Assembly: GCA_037131735.1 (NCBI GenBank) | Contig: JBAXQM010000006.1 | Span: 1-64,000, forward strand | Length of the DNA stretch: 64,000 nucleotides | Reading direction: 5' to 3' | Source: CAIUPE01 sp037131735 | Lineage (GTDB): Bacteria; Pseudomonadota; Alphaproteobacteria; Rhizobiales; Beijerinckiaceae | In this document: positions 26,105 through 33,812 of the stretch, piece by piece | Position numbering within the stretch: the first letter of the stretch is position 1 | How the letters are laid out: each line of letters starts with the position of its first letter | The notes under the pieces: model-generated | What the model was told of the DNA's origin: nothing | The model's input: the letters and a program-made list of their open reading frames with translations, nothing else | Database searches by the model: none | Program-made: the position numbers and the translations under genes

Positions 26105-27133
26105 TCAGACCTCCCGTGCCTGGCGTTTTTGTCGCCATTGATCAAGCGCCACCGCACCCACAATGATCGCGCCTTTCACCATGTTTTGATAATAGGCGTC
26201 GACCGACAAGAAGATGAAACCGGAAAAGATGACTCCGAAAATCAGCATGCCGAGTGCTGTACCCAAAATACTGCCGCGGCCACCCGAAAGCGACACGCCG
26301 CCGATTACCGCCATCGCAATCGCATCAAGTTCGTTCATTGTGCCGAATACGGCTTGCGCGGTTTGCGCGCGGGCAACAAGCACCAGACCAGCAAGGCCTG
26401 CAAGCAGCGCTGCGATCACATAAACCTGCATCAGATGCCGCTCGACATTGATGCCCGACATGCGTGCCGAGGCTTCATTCGATCCAATCGCGTAAGTGTG
26501 TCGCCCATAAACAGTGAATTTCAAAATCAAAGTAAACAGTGCCGCTATGGCTATAAAAATCCAAACTGGCATCAAGCCGTCACCAATCGCCATGAAACTT
26601 TCGGTCGGGAAGCTGATCGGTTGGCCCTTCGTGTACCAGAGCGCCACACCGCGAGCCGATACCATCATTCCGAGTGTCGCGATAAAGGGCGGCAATTTCA
26701 CATAGGCGATCAACAACCCGTTGATCAGCCCGCAGATCAGCGCCACGGAAAGGCCGACCATAATCGGAATGATGATCGGTAAATCGACCCAGCCTTGCGC
26801 GTGAAAAATTGCACGCGCATTCGTGCCCACTTGGGCAAAACTCATGGCGATCATGGCGGTTGCGCCAATAATCGACCCGCCGGACAAATCAATACCGCCC
26901 GAAATAATGACTTGCGTTACACCCACCGCGAGAATACCGACCACGGCAACCTGCGTGATCATGATCGACAAGCGTAATTTGTTCATCAAAAAGCTTTGAT
27001 CAACGACAATCCAGCCGATGATTTCAAATAAAATCATAATGACGATGAGCCCGATCAGGGCATTCAATTCCGCAGGCCATGCTTTACGCTTGGAGCGTGC
27101 GCCCGGCATAGCGGCAACACTTGAGTCCGTCAT
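26105..27133 (-). CDS. Sugar ABC transporter permease (CUT2, ribose/inositol type)
   Basis: A 342-residue inner-membrane permease of the RbsC family with about ten helices. Landmarks are the GGIDLSGGSIIG block, PPFIATLGMMVSARGVALWYTKG and ARMSGINVERHLMQVYVIAALLAGLAG, the cytoplasmic loop that meets the ATPase. I start it at the ATG at 27133 with an AGGGAT site; a longer frame to 27187 adds only a charged leader. It stands 88 bases downstream of the binding protein gene and three bases before the ATPase gene. One permease gene implies a homodimer, as in CUT2 systems. Confidence 0.9.
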   Translation of the reverse strand: MTDSSVAAMPGARSKRKAWPAELNALIGLIVIMILFEIIGWIVVDQSFLMNKLRLSIMITQVAVVGILAVGVTQVIISGGIDLSGGSIIGATAMIAMSFAQVGTNARAIFHAQGWVDLPIIIPIMVGLSVALICGLINGLLIAYVKLPPFIATLGMMVSARGVALWYTKGQPISFPTESFMAIGDGLMPVWIFIAIAALFTLILKFTVYGRHTYAIGSNEASARMSGINVERHLMQVYVIAALLAGLAGLVLVARAQTAQAVFGTMNELDAIAMAVIGGVSLSGGRGSILGTALGMLIFGVIFSGFIFLSVDAYYQNMVKGAIIVGAVALDQWRQKRQAREV

Positions 27134-27221
27134 TTGATCATCCCTGCGTTTTTTTAAATCGCGCCGGGCCGAAGCCCGACGCGTCATATTCGTTCAGAAT
27201 AGAAAACTCGCGTTCAATCAA

Positions 27222-28172
27222 TCAGTTTTTTGCGAGATAGTCTTTGATGTTCGCAGGTGTCACGAGCCGGAAGGGGATATAGACCTTCTTGTCGACCTTT
27301 GCACCGCCCGCAATCTTGAGCGCCGTATCAATTGAGCCGCTGCCTTGGCCAGCAGCGTCTTGGAATACGGTCACAGCCAGATCACCATCCTGCATCGCTT
27401 TCAGGGCTTCTTGTGTGGCGTCAACGCCGCCCACAGGAATGTCCTTAGTTGAGATGCCAGCCTTCTTGAGCGCATTGATTGCACCGAGTGCCATATCATC
27501 GTTGTTGGCGATGATGGCATCGAATTTCACACCCTTCGAGATCCAGTTGGTGACGATGTCTTGGCCAGCATCACGCTTCCAGCCACCAGTTTGTTCTTCA
27601 ACAACTTTCATGAAGTTGCAGTCTGGTGTTGCGATCACGTCATGCACGTCTTTTGTACGTTGCACAGCAGCTTGGTTCGACAATTCACCGACGAGCACAA
27701 CGACATTAGCGCCTTTGCCTTTGCCCTTGTCTTTCAGGATGCGGCAGATCTCTTTTGTTTCGAGCGTGCCGGAATCAACTTCGTTCGATGCCACGAACGC
27801 TTGATTGTCAGGCAGCGTATCAACATTGATAGGCTGACGATTGACATAGACGAGCGGAATCTTGGCCTTCGCTGCGGCATCCGTCATGGCTTGCGTAGCC
27901 GATGTATCAACCGCATTCACGATGATCGCATCAACGCCCGAAGCAATGAAGTTTTGAACCTGAGAGAGCTGATTGGCGACGTCATTCTTGGCGTCTTCCA
28001 ACTGCAACTTAACGCCAGGAAGCTTTGCAGCATGATCTGTCATGCCTTTGGCCATCACAGCAATAAATGTAAATTCGAGACTTGAAAGTGTGGCACCGAT
28101 TTTCTTGTCTGCTGCCTGAGCGCCGGAGCTGATCAGGGCAGCGGCACCCGCGCCAATGACGAGCTTTTTCAT
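27222..28172 (-). CDS. Periplasmic sugar/inositol-binding protein (MocB/IbpA-like)
   Basis: A 316-residue binding protein of the periplasmic-binding-protein type 1 fold, like RbsB. A signal peptide ending in SSGAQAA precedes the mature chain at about residue 22. Typical blocks are ASGVDAIIVNAVDTSATQAM, PLVYVNRQP, FDAIIANNDDMALGAINAL and VGGVDATQEALKAM. I start it at the ATG at 28172, after GGAGGAAACGG; the frame open to 28379 extends through the palindrome and is not coding. In rhizopine loci MocB is a binding protein of this class, and Caulobacter IbpA binds myo-inositol; the position supports a cyclitol ligand. Its promoter region is shared with the desaturase-like gene. Confidence 0.88.
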   Translation of the reverse strand: MKKLVIGAGAAALISSGAQAADKKIGATLSSLEFTFIAVMAKGMTDHAAKLPGVKLQLEDAKNDVANQLSQVQNFIASGVDAIIVNAVDTSATQAMTDAAAKAKIPLVYVNRQPINVDTLPDNQAFVASNEVDSGTLETKEICRILKDKGKGKGANVVVLVGELSNQAAVQRTKDVHDVIATPDCNFMKVVEEQTGGWKRDAGQDIVTNWISKGVKFDAIIANNDDMALGAINALKKAGISTKDIPVGGVDATQEALKAMQDGDLAVTVFQDAAGQGSGSIDTALKIAGGAKVDKKVYIPFRLVTPANIKDYLAKN

Positions 28173-28361
28173 CCGTTTCCTCCAAAATATGGTGTCCGAT
28201 CGCACCTGATTTTTTTTAGCATCGCCCCGTAGACCGGAGTACTTAGCACCCTGAGTGTTGCGTAGTTTTCGCGCGACGTCAAAGCCTAGAACAATGGGCG
28301 AGGGTTCCTTTCGGATAAATAGGCCCCCCATCGAACGATCTGAAATCTGTTGATTTGAAAC

Positions 28362-28399
28362 AACCACTATCTTGATCAAATTTGATCAAGATAGTGGTT
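28362..28399. repeat. 38-bp perfect palindrome in the divergent promoter region
   Basis: Arms 28362-28380 and 28381-28399 are exact reverse complements (AACCACTATCTTGATCAAA and its complement), with no spacer. It lies 190 bases upstream of the binding-protein start and 72 bases upstream of the desaturase-like gene. No T-run follows on either strand, so it is not a usual terminator. An operator for a dimeric or tetrameric regulator shared by both units is the most natural reading. Confidence 0.9.
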
Positions 28400-28470
28400 T
28401 TCAGATATGAACGTCCCTGCATAGGGTCGGAGCAATCGACTCTCATTGCAAAATAGGTAGGGATAGCCCG

Positions 28471-29568
28471 ATGCTGGCTCTCGACACAAAATCAACAAAT
28501 CTTGCTGATTTTCCAAGGGATTACTCCCTGACAGGCCCGCTGAACCAGCAGGCCATCGAGCGTGGGCTTGCCAATGCCGAGTGGTATCGGACCGATATTC
28601 CGCGCGCCCGGATGAAGGAATTGATGCAGCGTTCTGATGGGCCAGCCACCCGCGACACGGCGATCTGGCTTGGTTCAATGTTCATTTTAGCAACAGCTGC
28701 TATCTATCTCTGGCCAAGCTTCTGGTCGATCCCGCTCTTTCTTGCCTATGGCGTGCTCTATGGCTCGGCAAGCGACAGCCGCTGGCATGAATGCGGCCAT
28801 GGCACAGCGTTCCGGACGCCTTGGAAAAATGAAGTCGTTTATCAGCTTGCTTCCTTCATGATCATGCGCAATCCCGTGATATGGAAATGGAGCCATTCAC
28901 GCCACCACACGGATACGATCATCGTCGGGCGCGATCCGGAAATCGTGGCGATGCGTCCGCCCGATCTCTTGCGCTTGGCTCTCAATTTTTTCGGATTGAT
29001 CGATGCGCCGGTGGCACTGTGGCAAACACTTCGCCACGCTTTCGGCGTATTATCTGGCGATGAGAAGGAGTTTGTGCCTGAGTCCGAGTGGTCCAAGGTG
29101 TATATTGTCGCGCGTTTATGGGTGCTGATTTATGTAACGACAGGGGCGCTCTGCATCGCACTCCAGTCCGTTCTTCCTTTGATGGTGATTGGCCTGCCGC
29201 GTCTTTACGGAACATGGCACGCTCTCTTGTGCGGTTTGACGCAACATATCGGCCTTGCCGAAGATGTTCTTGACCACCGGCAAAATTGCCGCACGGTCTA
29301 TATGAATCCCGTGAGCCGTTTCATCTATTGGAATATGAATTATCACGTCGAGCACCACATGTTCCCGATGGTGCCTTATCATCGCTTGCCCGAACTCCAT
29401 GCCGAGATGCTCAGCGATACGCCCGCACCCTATAACGGGTTTTGGGATGCCTATCGTGAAATTCTACCCACAATCATCCGACAAGTCGGAGATCCGGATT
29501 ATTTCGTGCGACGGGTTTTGCCCCCAACCGCAAAGCCTTTTAAATCTCTGCCAGAAGAGGCAGTCTAG
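28471..29568 (+). CDS. mocD: Fatty-acid-desaturase-fold oxygenase (MocD-like)
   Basis: A 365-residue integral membrane di-iron protein. The three histidine boxes of the family are present: H106-ECG-H110, H142-SR-HH (145-146) and H292-VE-HH (295-296), with hydrophobic helices between (about 65-100 and 208-240). In Rhizobium leguminosarum MocD is the oxygenase part of a ferredoxin-dependent complex proposed to demethylate the rhizopine 3-O-methyl-scyllo-inosamine. A Rieske ferredoxin and a ferredoxin reductase lie 3-5 kb downstream on the same strand, which supports this over a lipid desaturase. A lipid desaturase remains the main alternative, since the fold is shared. Confidence 0.78.
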   Translation: MLALDTKSTNLADFPRDYSLTGPLNQQAIERGLANAEWYRTDIPRARMKELMQRSDGPATRDTAIWLGSMFILATAAIYLWPSFWSIPLFLAYGVLYGSASDSRWHECGHGTAFRTPWKNEVVYQLASFMIMRNPVIWKWSHSRHHTDTIIVGRDPEIVAMRPPDLLRLALNFFGLIDAPVALWQTLRHAFGVLSGDEKEFVPESEWSKVYIVARLWVLIYVTTGALCIALQSVLPLMVIGLPRLYGTWHALLCGLTQHIGLAEDVLDHRQNCRTVYMNPVSRFIYWNMNYHVEHHMFPMVPYHRLPELHAEMLSDTPAPYNGFWDAYREILPTIIRQVGDPDYFVRRVLPPTAKPFKSLPEEAV

Positions 29569-29624
29569 GCCATCGCAAACCAGAACTATTCATAGCAATA
29601 ATACAAATAGGTGAGGACAAGATT

Positions 29625-30437
29625 ATGGCGCAGTTTTCAGGAAAAGTGGCCGTTGTGACCGGATCAACACAAGGCTTGGGTTTGACTGTGGCGACATTGC
29701 TCGCCGAGCGGGGCGCGGCCGGTCTTGTCTTGTGCGGACGCAACAAGACACGCGGCGAAGCCAATGCAAAGGATCTTGCCGTACGTTTTTCGACAAAGGC
29801 AATTTTTGTTGAGGCCAATCTCGGAAAAGTTGAAGACTGTCGTCGCGTTATCGCAGAGGCCGATCGCGCCTTCGGCCGCGTTGATGTGCTGGTCAATTGC
29901 GCCGCCGATACAAGACGCGGCACGATTGTGAACACGTCACCCGAACTCTTTGACGAACTGTTTTCCGTCAATGTGCGTGGTCCGTTTTTCCTGATGCAGG
30001 ATACGATCAAGATCATGCTGCGCGAAAAAATTGAAGGCACGATTGTCAATATTGGTTCAATGTCGGCGAAAGCGGGTCAACCCTTCTTGGCCGCTTACTC
30101 GGCAACAAAGGGCGCTTTGCAAACCCTTACTGAGAATATCGCCTTTGCCGCACTTAAAAACCGCATTCGCGTGAATGCTTTGAATATCGGCTGGATGGAA
30201 ACCGAAGGCGAGCATGCAATCCAGAAGTCGGATGGCAATCCGCCCGACTGGCTTGAAAAAGCAGCACCCAATATGCCTTTCGGGCGTTTGGTGGATCCGA
30301 AAGAAGTCGCGCGTGCGGTGGCGTTTTTGGCGTCCGATGAATCGGGATTGATGACCGGATCGGTCATTCAATTCGATCAATCTGTATGGGGCGCTTATGA
30401 AGGGGCGCCATCGCCGTCGAAGCCTCTCACATTGTGA
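29625..30437 (+). CDS. SDR family oxidoreductase
   Basis: A 270-residue classical short-chain dehydrogenase. The NAD(P) motif is TGSTQGLG at 12-19, the catalytic serine lies in VNIGSMSAKA and the active pair is Y158-SAT-K162. The C-terminal GSVIQFDQSVWGAYEG is typical of the family. It follows the desaturase-like gene after 56 bases and precedes the LacI-type regulator, whose frame is the same one, separated by only the TGA at 30435. Substrate is unknown; in context it may oxidise an inositol derivative. The Y-K pair leaves little doubt about the family. Confidence 0.88.
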   Translation: MAQFSGKVAVVTGSTQGLGLTVATLLAERGAAGLVLCGRNKTRGEANAKDLAVRFSTKAIFVEANLGKVEDCRRVIAEADRAFGRVDVLVNCAADTRRGTIVNTSPELFDELFSVNVRGPFFLMQDTIKIMLREKIEGTIVNIGSMSAKAGQPFLAAYSATKGALQTLTENIAFAALKNRIRVNALNIGWMETEGEHAIQKSDGNPPDWLEKAAPNMPFGRLVDPKEVARAVAFLASDESGLMTGSVIQFDQSVWGAYEGAPSPSKPLTL

Positions 30438-30485
30438 GGCGCGTCTTCAGTTAATCACCTTCACAATCAGAAGCGGATTAATCCC

Positions 30486-31493
30486 ATTTCGAAAACAACA
30501 ATCAAAAAGATTGCGGAATTGGCCGGCGTGGGAACGGCAACCGTCGAACGCGTCTTGAATGAACGCGGCGGTGTTCGCCCCGAGACGGTGGAGAAGGTGA
30601 TCCGCGCCTTGCGCGATGTTGATTATCCGCGGCGTATTCCGGGCAAGCATCAGGGCCTGATGCGCATTGATGTCTTGCTCGTGAATCCGCAACAGACTTT
30701 TTTCGAAAGATTGGCGCGCGCTTTTGCGCGGATCGCTGCCACACTTGATCCGGCAATTTCCGTTCATCGCACCTTTATGGATGAATCCAATCCTGAGGCG
30801 ATTGCACGAAAGCTGATGGATCCCGCGGTTCGACGTTCCGCAGTCATCATTGCAGCGCCGGAGCATCCCGCTGTGCGGCGAGCTCTTTTTGCGTTACGCG
30901 AGCGCGGTGTACCGATTATTCAAATCGTTTCGCGTATGAACGGGCTTGATGCCGATTATATCGGCATTGAAAATGCGGCAGCGGGTCGCATGGCGGGGCT
31001 CTTAATGTGCGGCATGCAACGCCGCGCTGGACGCGTCATCGCGATGTGCCACTCCGGAATCTATGAGGCGCATCGCCAACGCGTCTCAGGCTTTTCCGAT
31101 TTTCTCGCGCGACAAAGCGAAAGCAGTTTACACCTATCAACAGTCTCCTTTCATCATGATGATGCAGACCGGTCGCGGGAGTCGTTGCAAGAAGCGCTCG
31201 ATAAGTATTCTGATCTTGTTGGGCTTTATAATGCAGGCGGAACAAATTCTACTTTATCTGACGTTCTTCGTCGTCATTCGAGAGGGCGGGATATTTGCTT
31301 CATCGGACATGAATTGACGGAACGGTCTAGCGCGGCCCTGCGCGATGGCACGATGGCGGGGATCATCGATCAGGTGCCTGAGGCACAAGCGCGCCGCGCT
31401 TTGGATATGGCACTTTATCGCTTGGGACTGCTTGAGCAGACTGTTGATTTCCGTCCGATCCCCTTTGTCACCGTGACGAAGGAAAACATATGA
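30486..31493 (+). CDS. LacI-family transcriptional regulator with a non-canonical start
   Basis: About 335 residues: a LacI helix-turn-helix (TIKKIAELAGVGTATVERVLN, split here as TIKKIAELAGV and GTATVERVLN) followed by a periplasmic-binding-protein-like sensor domain (VLLVNPQQTFFERLARAF onwards). The sensor resembles those that bind free sugars. The conserved N-terminus extends upstream of any ATG, GTG or TTG: the first such codon, TTG at 30519, lies inside the first helix. The best fit is ATT at 30486, giving (M)SKTTIKKIAEL. The frame is otherwise open back to the TGA of the SDR gene. The regulator probably controls the iol/moc units. An ATT start, a sequencing error or a read-through of the TGA are the options. 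Confidence 0.75.
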   Translation: MSKTTIKKIAELAGVGTATVERVLNERGGVRPETVEKVIRALRDVDYPRRIPGKHQGLMRIDVLLVNPQQTFFERLARAFARIAATLDPAISVHRTFMDESNPEAIARKLMDPAVRRSAVIIAAPEHPAVRRALFALRERGVPIIQIVSRMNGLDADYIGIENAAAGRMAGLLMCGMQRRAGRVIAMCHSGIYEAHRQRVSGFSDFLARQSESSLHLSTVSFHHDDADRSRESLQEALDKYSDLVGLYNAGGTNSTLSDVLRRHSRGRDICFIGHELTERSSAALRDGTMAGIIDQVPEAQARRALDMALYRLGLLEQTVDFRPIPFVTVTKENI

Positions 31494-31594
31494 TCGAACG
31501 ACTTTATCCTCGTGTTGATTGTAGCACTTTGAAAGCGGGGCTCTTTGGTCGCGCAACGAAATCGAACCCATTCAGCCGGAGAGATGTGTCATGA
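31490..31594 (+). CDS. 34-codon ORF coupled at both ends by ATGA overlaps
   Basis: The frame starts at the ATG overlapping the regulator's TGA (31490-31493) and ends at a TGA overlapping the ATG of the PanB-like gene (31591-31594). It encodes 34 residues, starting MIERLYPRVD and ending SRRDVS, basic, with one cysteine. The exact filling of the gap is what coupled genes show, but no ribosome site is evident before it. It may be a coupling leader, a decayed gene or chance. No family is recognised. Confidence 0.4.
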   Translation: MIERLYPRVDCSTLKAGLFGRATKSNPFSRRDVS

Positions 31595-32397
31595 CAAGGA
31601 AACGACCAACAATCGCTGATATCCGCGCGAATAAGGGCAAATATCAATATACGATGATGCGTGTCGAAAGCTGGGACGAGCTGGCAGCAGCCGAAGCCGC
31701 CGGTATCGATATGGTGTCGGTGCCTCCAACAATGCTTGCAGATCGGCGCTTTCGTGATGTTGCGCCGACATTGTTTGCGATCCCGGGTTTAAGTGTGTGG
31801 GACTATCCGGGCCCGACTGATGATTTCTTGCGCTGGGGCTATGAGATGATGCGTCACGGTGCCGATGCTGTTTATTGCGCCGCGTCAATCGAAACGGTTG
31901 GCCGTATGGCAGATGAAAAAATTCCGGTCATCGGCCATGTCGGATTGATCCCGCATTATTGCACGTGGACGGGCGGCTTTAAAGCAGTCGGCAAAACGGC
32001 TGAGAGTGCATGGGAGATTTACGAGCGCTGCCGCGCCTATGAAGATGCCGGTGCTTTTGGTGTCGAGATTGAAGTTGTGCCCCCTGAAGTAACGGAAGAG
32101 ATTTCTAAGCGTACATCGCTGTTTCTGGTCTCGATGGGCGGCGGCGCGGGCGGTGATTGCCAATATCTCTTTGCGTGCGACGTGCTCGGCACCAATCGCG
32201 GCCACATGCCGAGACATTCCAAAAAATACGTTGATCTTGCGAAGGAATATGACCGGATTCAGGAGATGCGGATCGGGGCCTTCAAGAGCTTTGTCAAAGA
32301 CGTGCAGAAGGGTGCTTATCCGTCCGAGCCCTATCTTGTCACGGCGCCGAAAGCCGAGATGGCCGCATTTCGTAAAAAAATGCGTGCCAAAACGTGA
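31591..32397 (+). CDS. Ketopantoate hydroxymethyltransferase (PanB)-like protein
   Basis: A 268-residue protein with the PanB/phosphoenolpyruvate-mutase type barrel. PanB transfers a hydroxymethyl group from methylene-tetrahydrofolate to 2-oxoisovalerate. Shared blocks are IPVIGHVGLIPHYCTWTGGF, AYEDAGAFGVEIEVVPPEV and the glycine-rich GGGAGGDCQ before the catalytic CDVLG stretch. The N-terminal third departs from housekeeping PanB, notably the VSVPPTMLADRRF region where PanB has its metal-binding VGDS segment, so pantothenate synthesis is doubtful. A GGAGAG site precedes the ATG. Position between LacI and the Rieske gene suggests a C1 or C-C bond role in cyclitol breakdown, which is inference. 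Confidence 0.7.
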   Translation: MTRKRPTIADIRANKGKYQYTMMRVESWDELAAAEAAGIDMVSVPPTMLADRRFRDVAPTLFAIPGLSVWDYPGPTDDFLRWGYEMMRHGADAVYCAASIETVGRMADEKIPVIGHVGLIPHYCTWTGGFKAVGKTAESAWEIYERCRAYEDAGAFGVEIEVVPPEVTEEISKRTSLFLVSMGGGAGGDCQYLFACDVLGTNRGHMPRHSKKYVDLAKEYDRIQEMRIGAFKSFVKDVQKGAYPSEPYLVTAPKAEMAAFRKKMRAKT

Positions 32398-32447
32398 ATC
32401 GATGCTAAGCATCCGCCGCAATAATTGAGGTGAAGGACAAAGACATC

Positions 32448-32759
32448 ATGGCAAATTGGGTGAGAGCTTGCGCGGTCAATGATATTCCAGATGAAGACGT
32501 GATCCGTTTCGATCATCAGGGTTCGACTTTCGCAATCTATCGCAAAGACGAACAATTTTATGCAACGGATGGTCTTTGCACCCATGAGAAAATCCATCTC
32601 GCTGATGGGCTCGTGATGGATTTCACCATCGAATGCCCCAAACATAATGGTCGTTTCGATTATCGTTCCGGCAAGGCAAAGGGCGCACCGGTCTGCATCG
32701 ATTTGAAAACCTACCCGACCAAAATCGAGGGCGATGCGGTCTTCATCGATCTCGCCTAA
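32448..32759 (+). CDS. mocE: Rieske-type ferredoxin (MocE-like)
   Basis: A 103-residue soluble Rieske 2Fe-2S ferredoxin. The ligands are C44-T-H46 and C63-PK-H66, with LCTHEKIHLADG and CPKHNGRFDYRSG as family blocks. It carries electrons from a flavoprotein reductase to an oxygenase. MocE of the R. leguminosarum rhizopine locus is such a protein. Start chosen at the ATG at 32448, after GAAGGA; a GTG at 32430 in the same frame would add six residues. iolG follows after 54 bases and the reductase gene after that, so the electron chain is encoded together. NirD or dioxygenase ferredoxins are the alternatives by sequence alone. Confidence 0.85.
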   Translation: MANWVRACAVNDIPDEDVIRFDHQGSTFAIYRKDEQFYATDGLCTHEKIHLADGLVMDFTIECPKHNGRFDYRSGKAKGAPVCIDLKTYPTKIEGDAVFIDLA

Positions 32760-32813
32760 GCGGCCGATCTAACATAATTTGATTTAACAAGACTCGAGAC
32801 AAGGATCATCAAG

Positions 32814-33812
32814 ATGACAATATCATTCGGACTTTTAGGCGCGGGCCGTATCGGTAAAACACATGCCACCGCCATTCTCGGTATTCCCGGCACAAAGCTA
32901 GCGGCGGTTTTTGATCCGATTGATGCGGCGGCTGATCATATTGTCCAGATGTCAGGCGCGCGCCGCGCGTCGGTCGAAGACATCCTCGCGGATAGGTCGA
33001 TTGATGCCGTATTGATTTGCACGCCAACCGATATGCATGCTGATCAAATTGAATTGGCAGCGAAGGCGGGGAAAGCCATCTTCTGCGAAAAGCCGGTTGA
33101 TCTTTCCGCTGATCGTGTGCGGGCTTGCCTTAAAACGGTCGAAGCCACAAAGGCAAAATTGATGATCGGTTTTAATCGCCGCTTTGATACGAATTTTGCA
33201 GCGGCGCGCGCACGCATTGATGCGGGTGATATTGGAACGGTTGAATTGGTGCAGATCACTTCACGAGATCCCGGTCCGCCGCCTGTTGATTATGTCAAGC
33301 GTTCAGGCGGCTTGTTCCGTGATATGATGATCCATGATTTCGATATGGCACGGTTCTTATTGGGAGATGACGAGATCATCGGCGTGTCGGCGACAGGCTC
33401 AGTCCTTGTCGATCCGGCGATTGGCGCTGCCGGTGACGTCGATACAGCGACAGCAACCTTGCGCACAAAGGGCGGCAAGATTGCCGTCATCACCAATTCA
33501 CGCCGCGCAACTTATGGCTATGACCAGCGCATCGAAGTGCATGGTTCAAAGGGTGCTGTGAGTGCTGCGAATGTTCATAACAATACAGTCACGCTTGCCA
33601 ATAAAGACGGCTATCATGATGCGCCGCTTCTCGACTTCTTCATGGAGCGTTATGCGGCTGCCTATCGCACCGAGTTGCAAAGCTTCGTGAAGGCGATCAC
33701 CTCGGGCGCTGCGATCTCACCCACAGGCCTTGATGGGTTGAAGGCGCTTGAATTGGCTGATGCTGCTGTCAAATCCATGCAGAGCAAATCGGAAATTTCT
33801 GTCTCGATATGA
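32814..33812 (+). CDS. iolG: Myo-inositol 2-dehydrogenase
   Basis: A 332-residue NAD-dependent dehydrogenase that oxidises myo-inositol to scyllo-inosose, the entry step of the iol pathway. The Rossmann motif is LLGAGRIGKTH; the catalytic lysine is K93 in CEKPVDL, and D170 and H174 (FRDMMIHDFD) complete the triad equivalent to K97, D172 and H176 of Bacillus IolG. The whole chain resembles rhizobial inositol dehydrogenases, including NSRRATYGYDQRIEVHGSKG. It overlaps the reductase gene by four bases (ATGA). This is the best-defined of three Gfo/Idh/MocA proteins in the island. Confidence 0.93.
   Translation: MTISFGLLGAGRIGKTHATAILGIPGTKLAAVFDPIDAAADHIVQMSGARRASVEDILADRSIDAVLICTPTDMHADQIELAAKAGKAIFCEKPVDLSADRVRACLKTVEATKAKLMIGFNRRFDTNFAAARARIDAGDIGTVELVQITSRDPGPPPVDYVKRSGGLFRDMMIHDFDMARFLLGDDEIIGVSATGSVLVDPAIGAAGDVDTATATLRTKGGKIAVITNSRRATYGYDQRIEVHGSKGAVSAANVHNNTVTLANKDGYHDAPLLDFFMERYAAAYRTELQSFVKAITSGAAISPTGLDGLKALELADAAVKSMQSKSEISVSI

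Noticed and set aside
26129..26782. Long plus-strand frame opposite the sugar permease gene
   Set aside because: It is histidine- and arginine-rich, the usual look of an antisense shadow of a hydrophobic membrane protein gene.
28173..28379. Extension of the binding-protein frame upstream of its signal peptide
   Set aside because: The ATG at 28172 has a strong ribosome site and starts a clean signal peptide; the extension runs through the palindrome and reads as noncoding.
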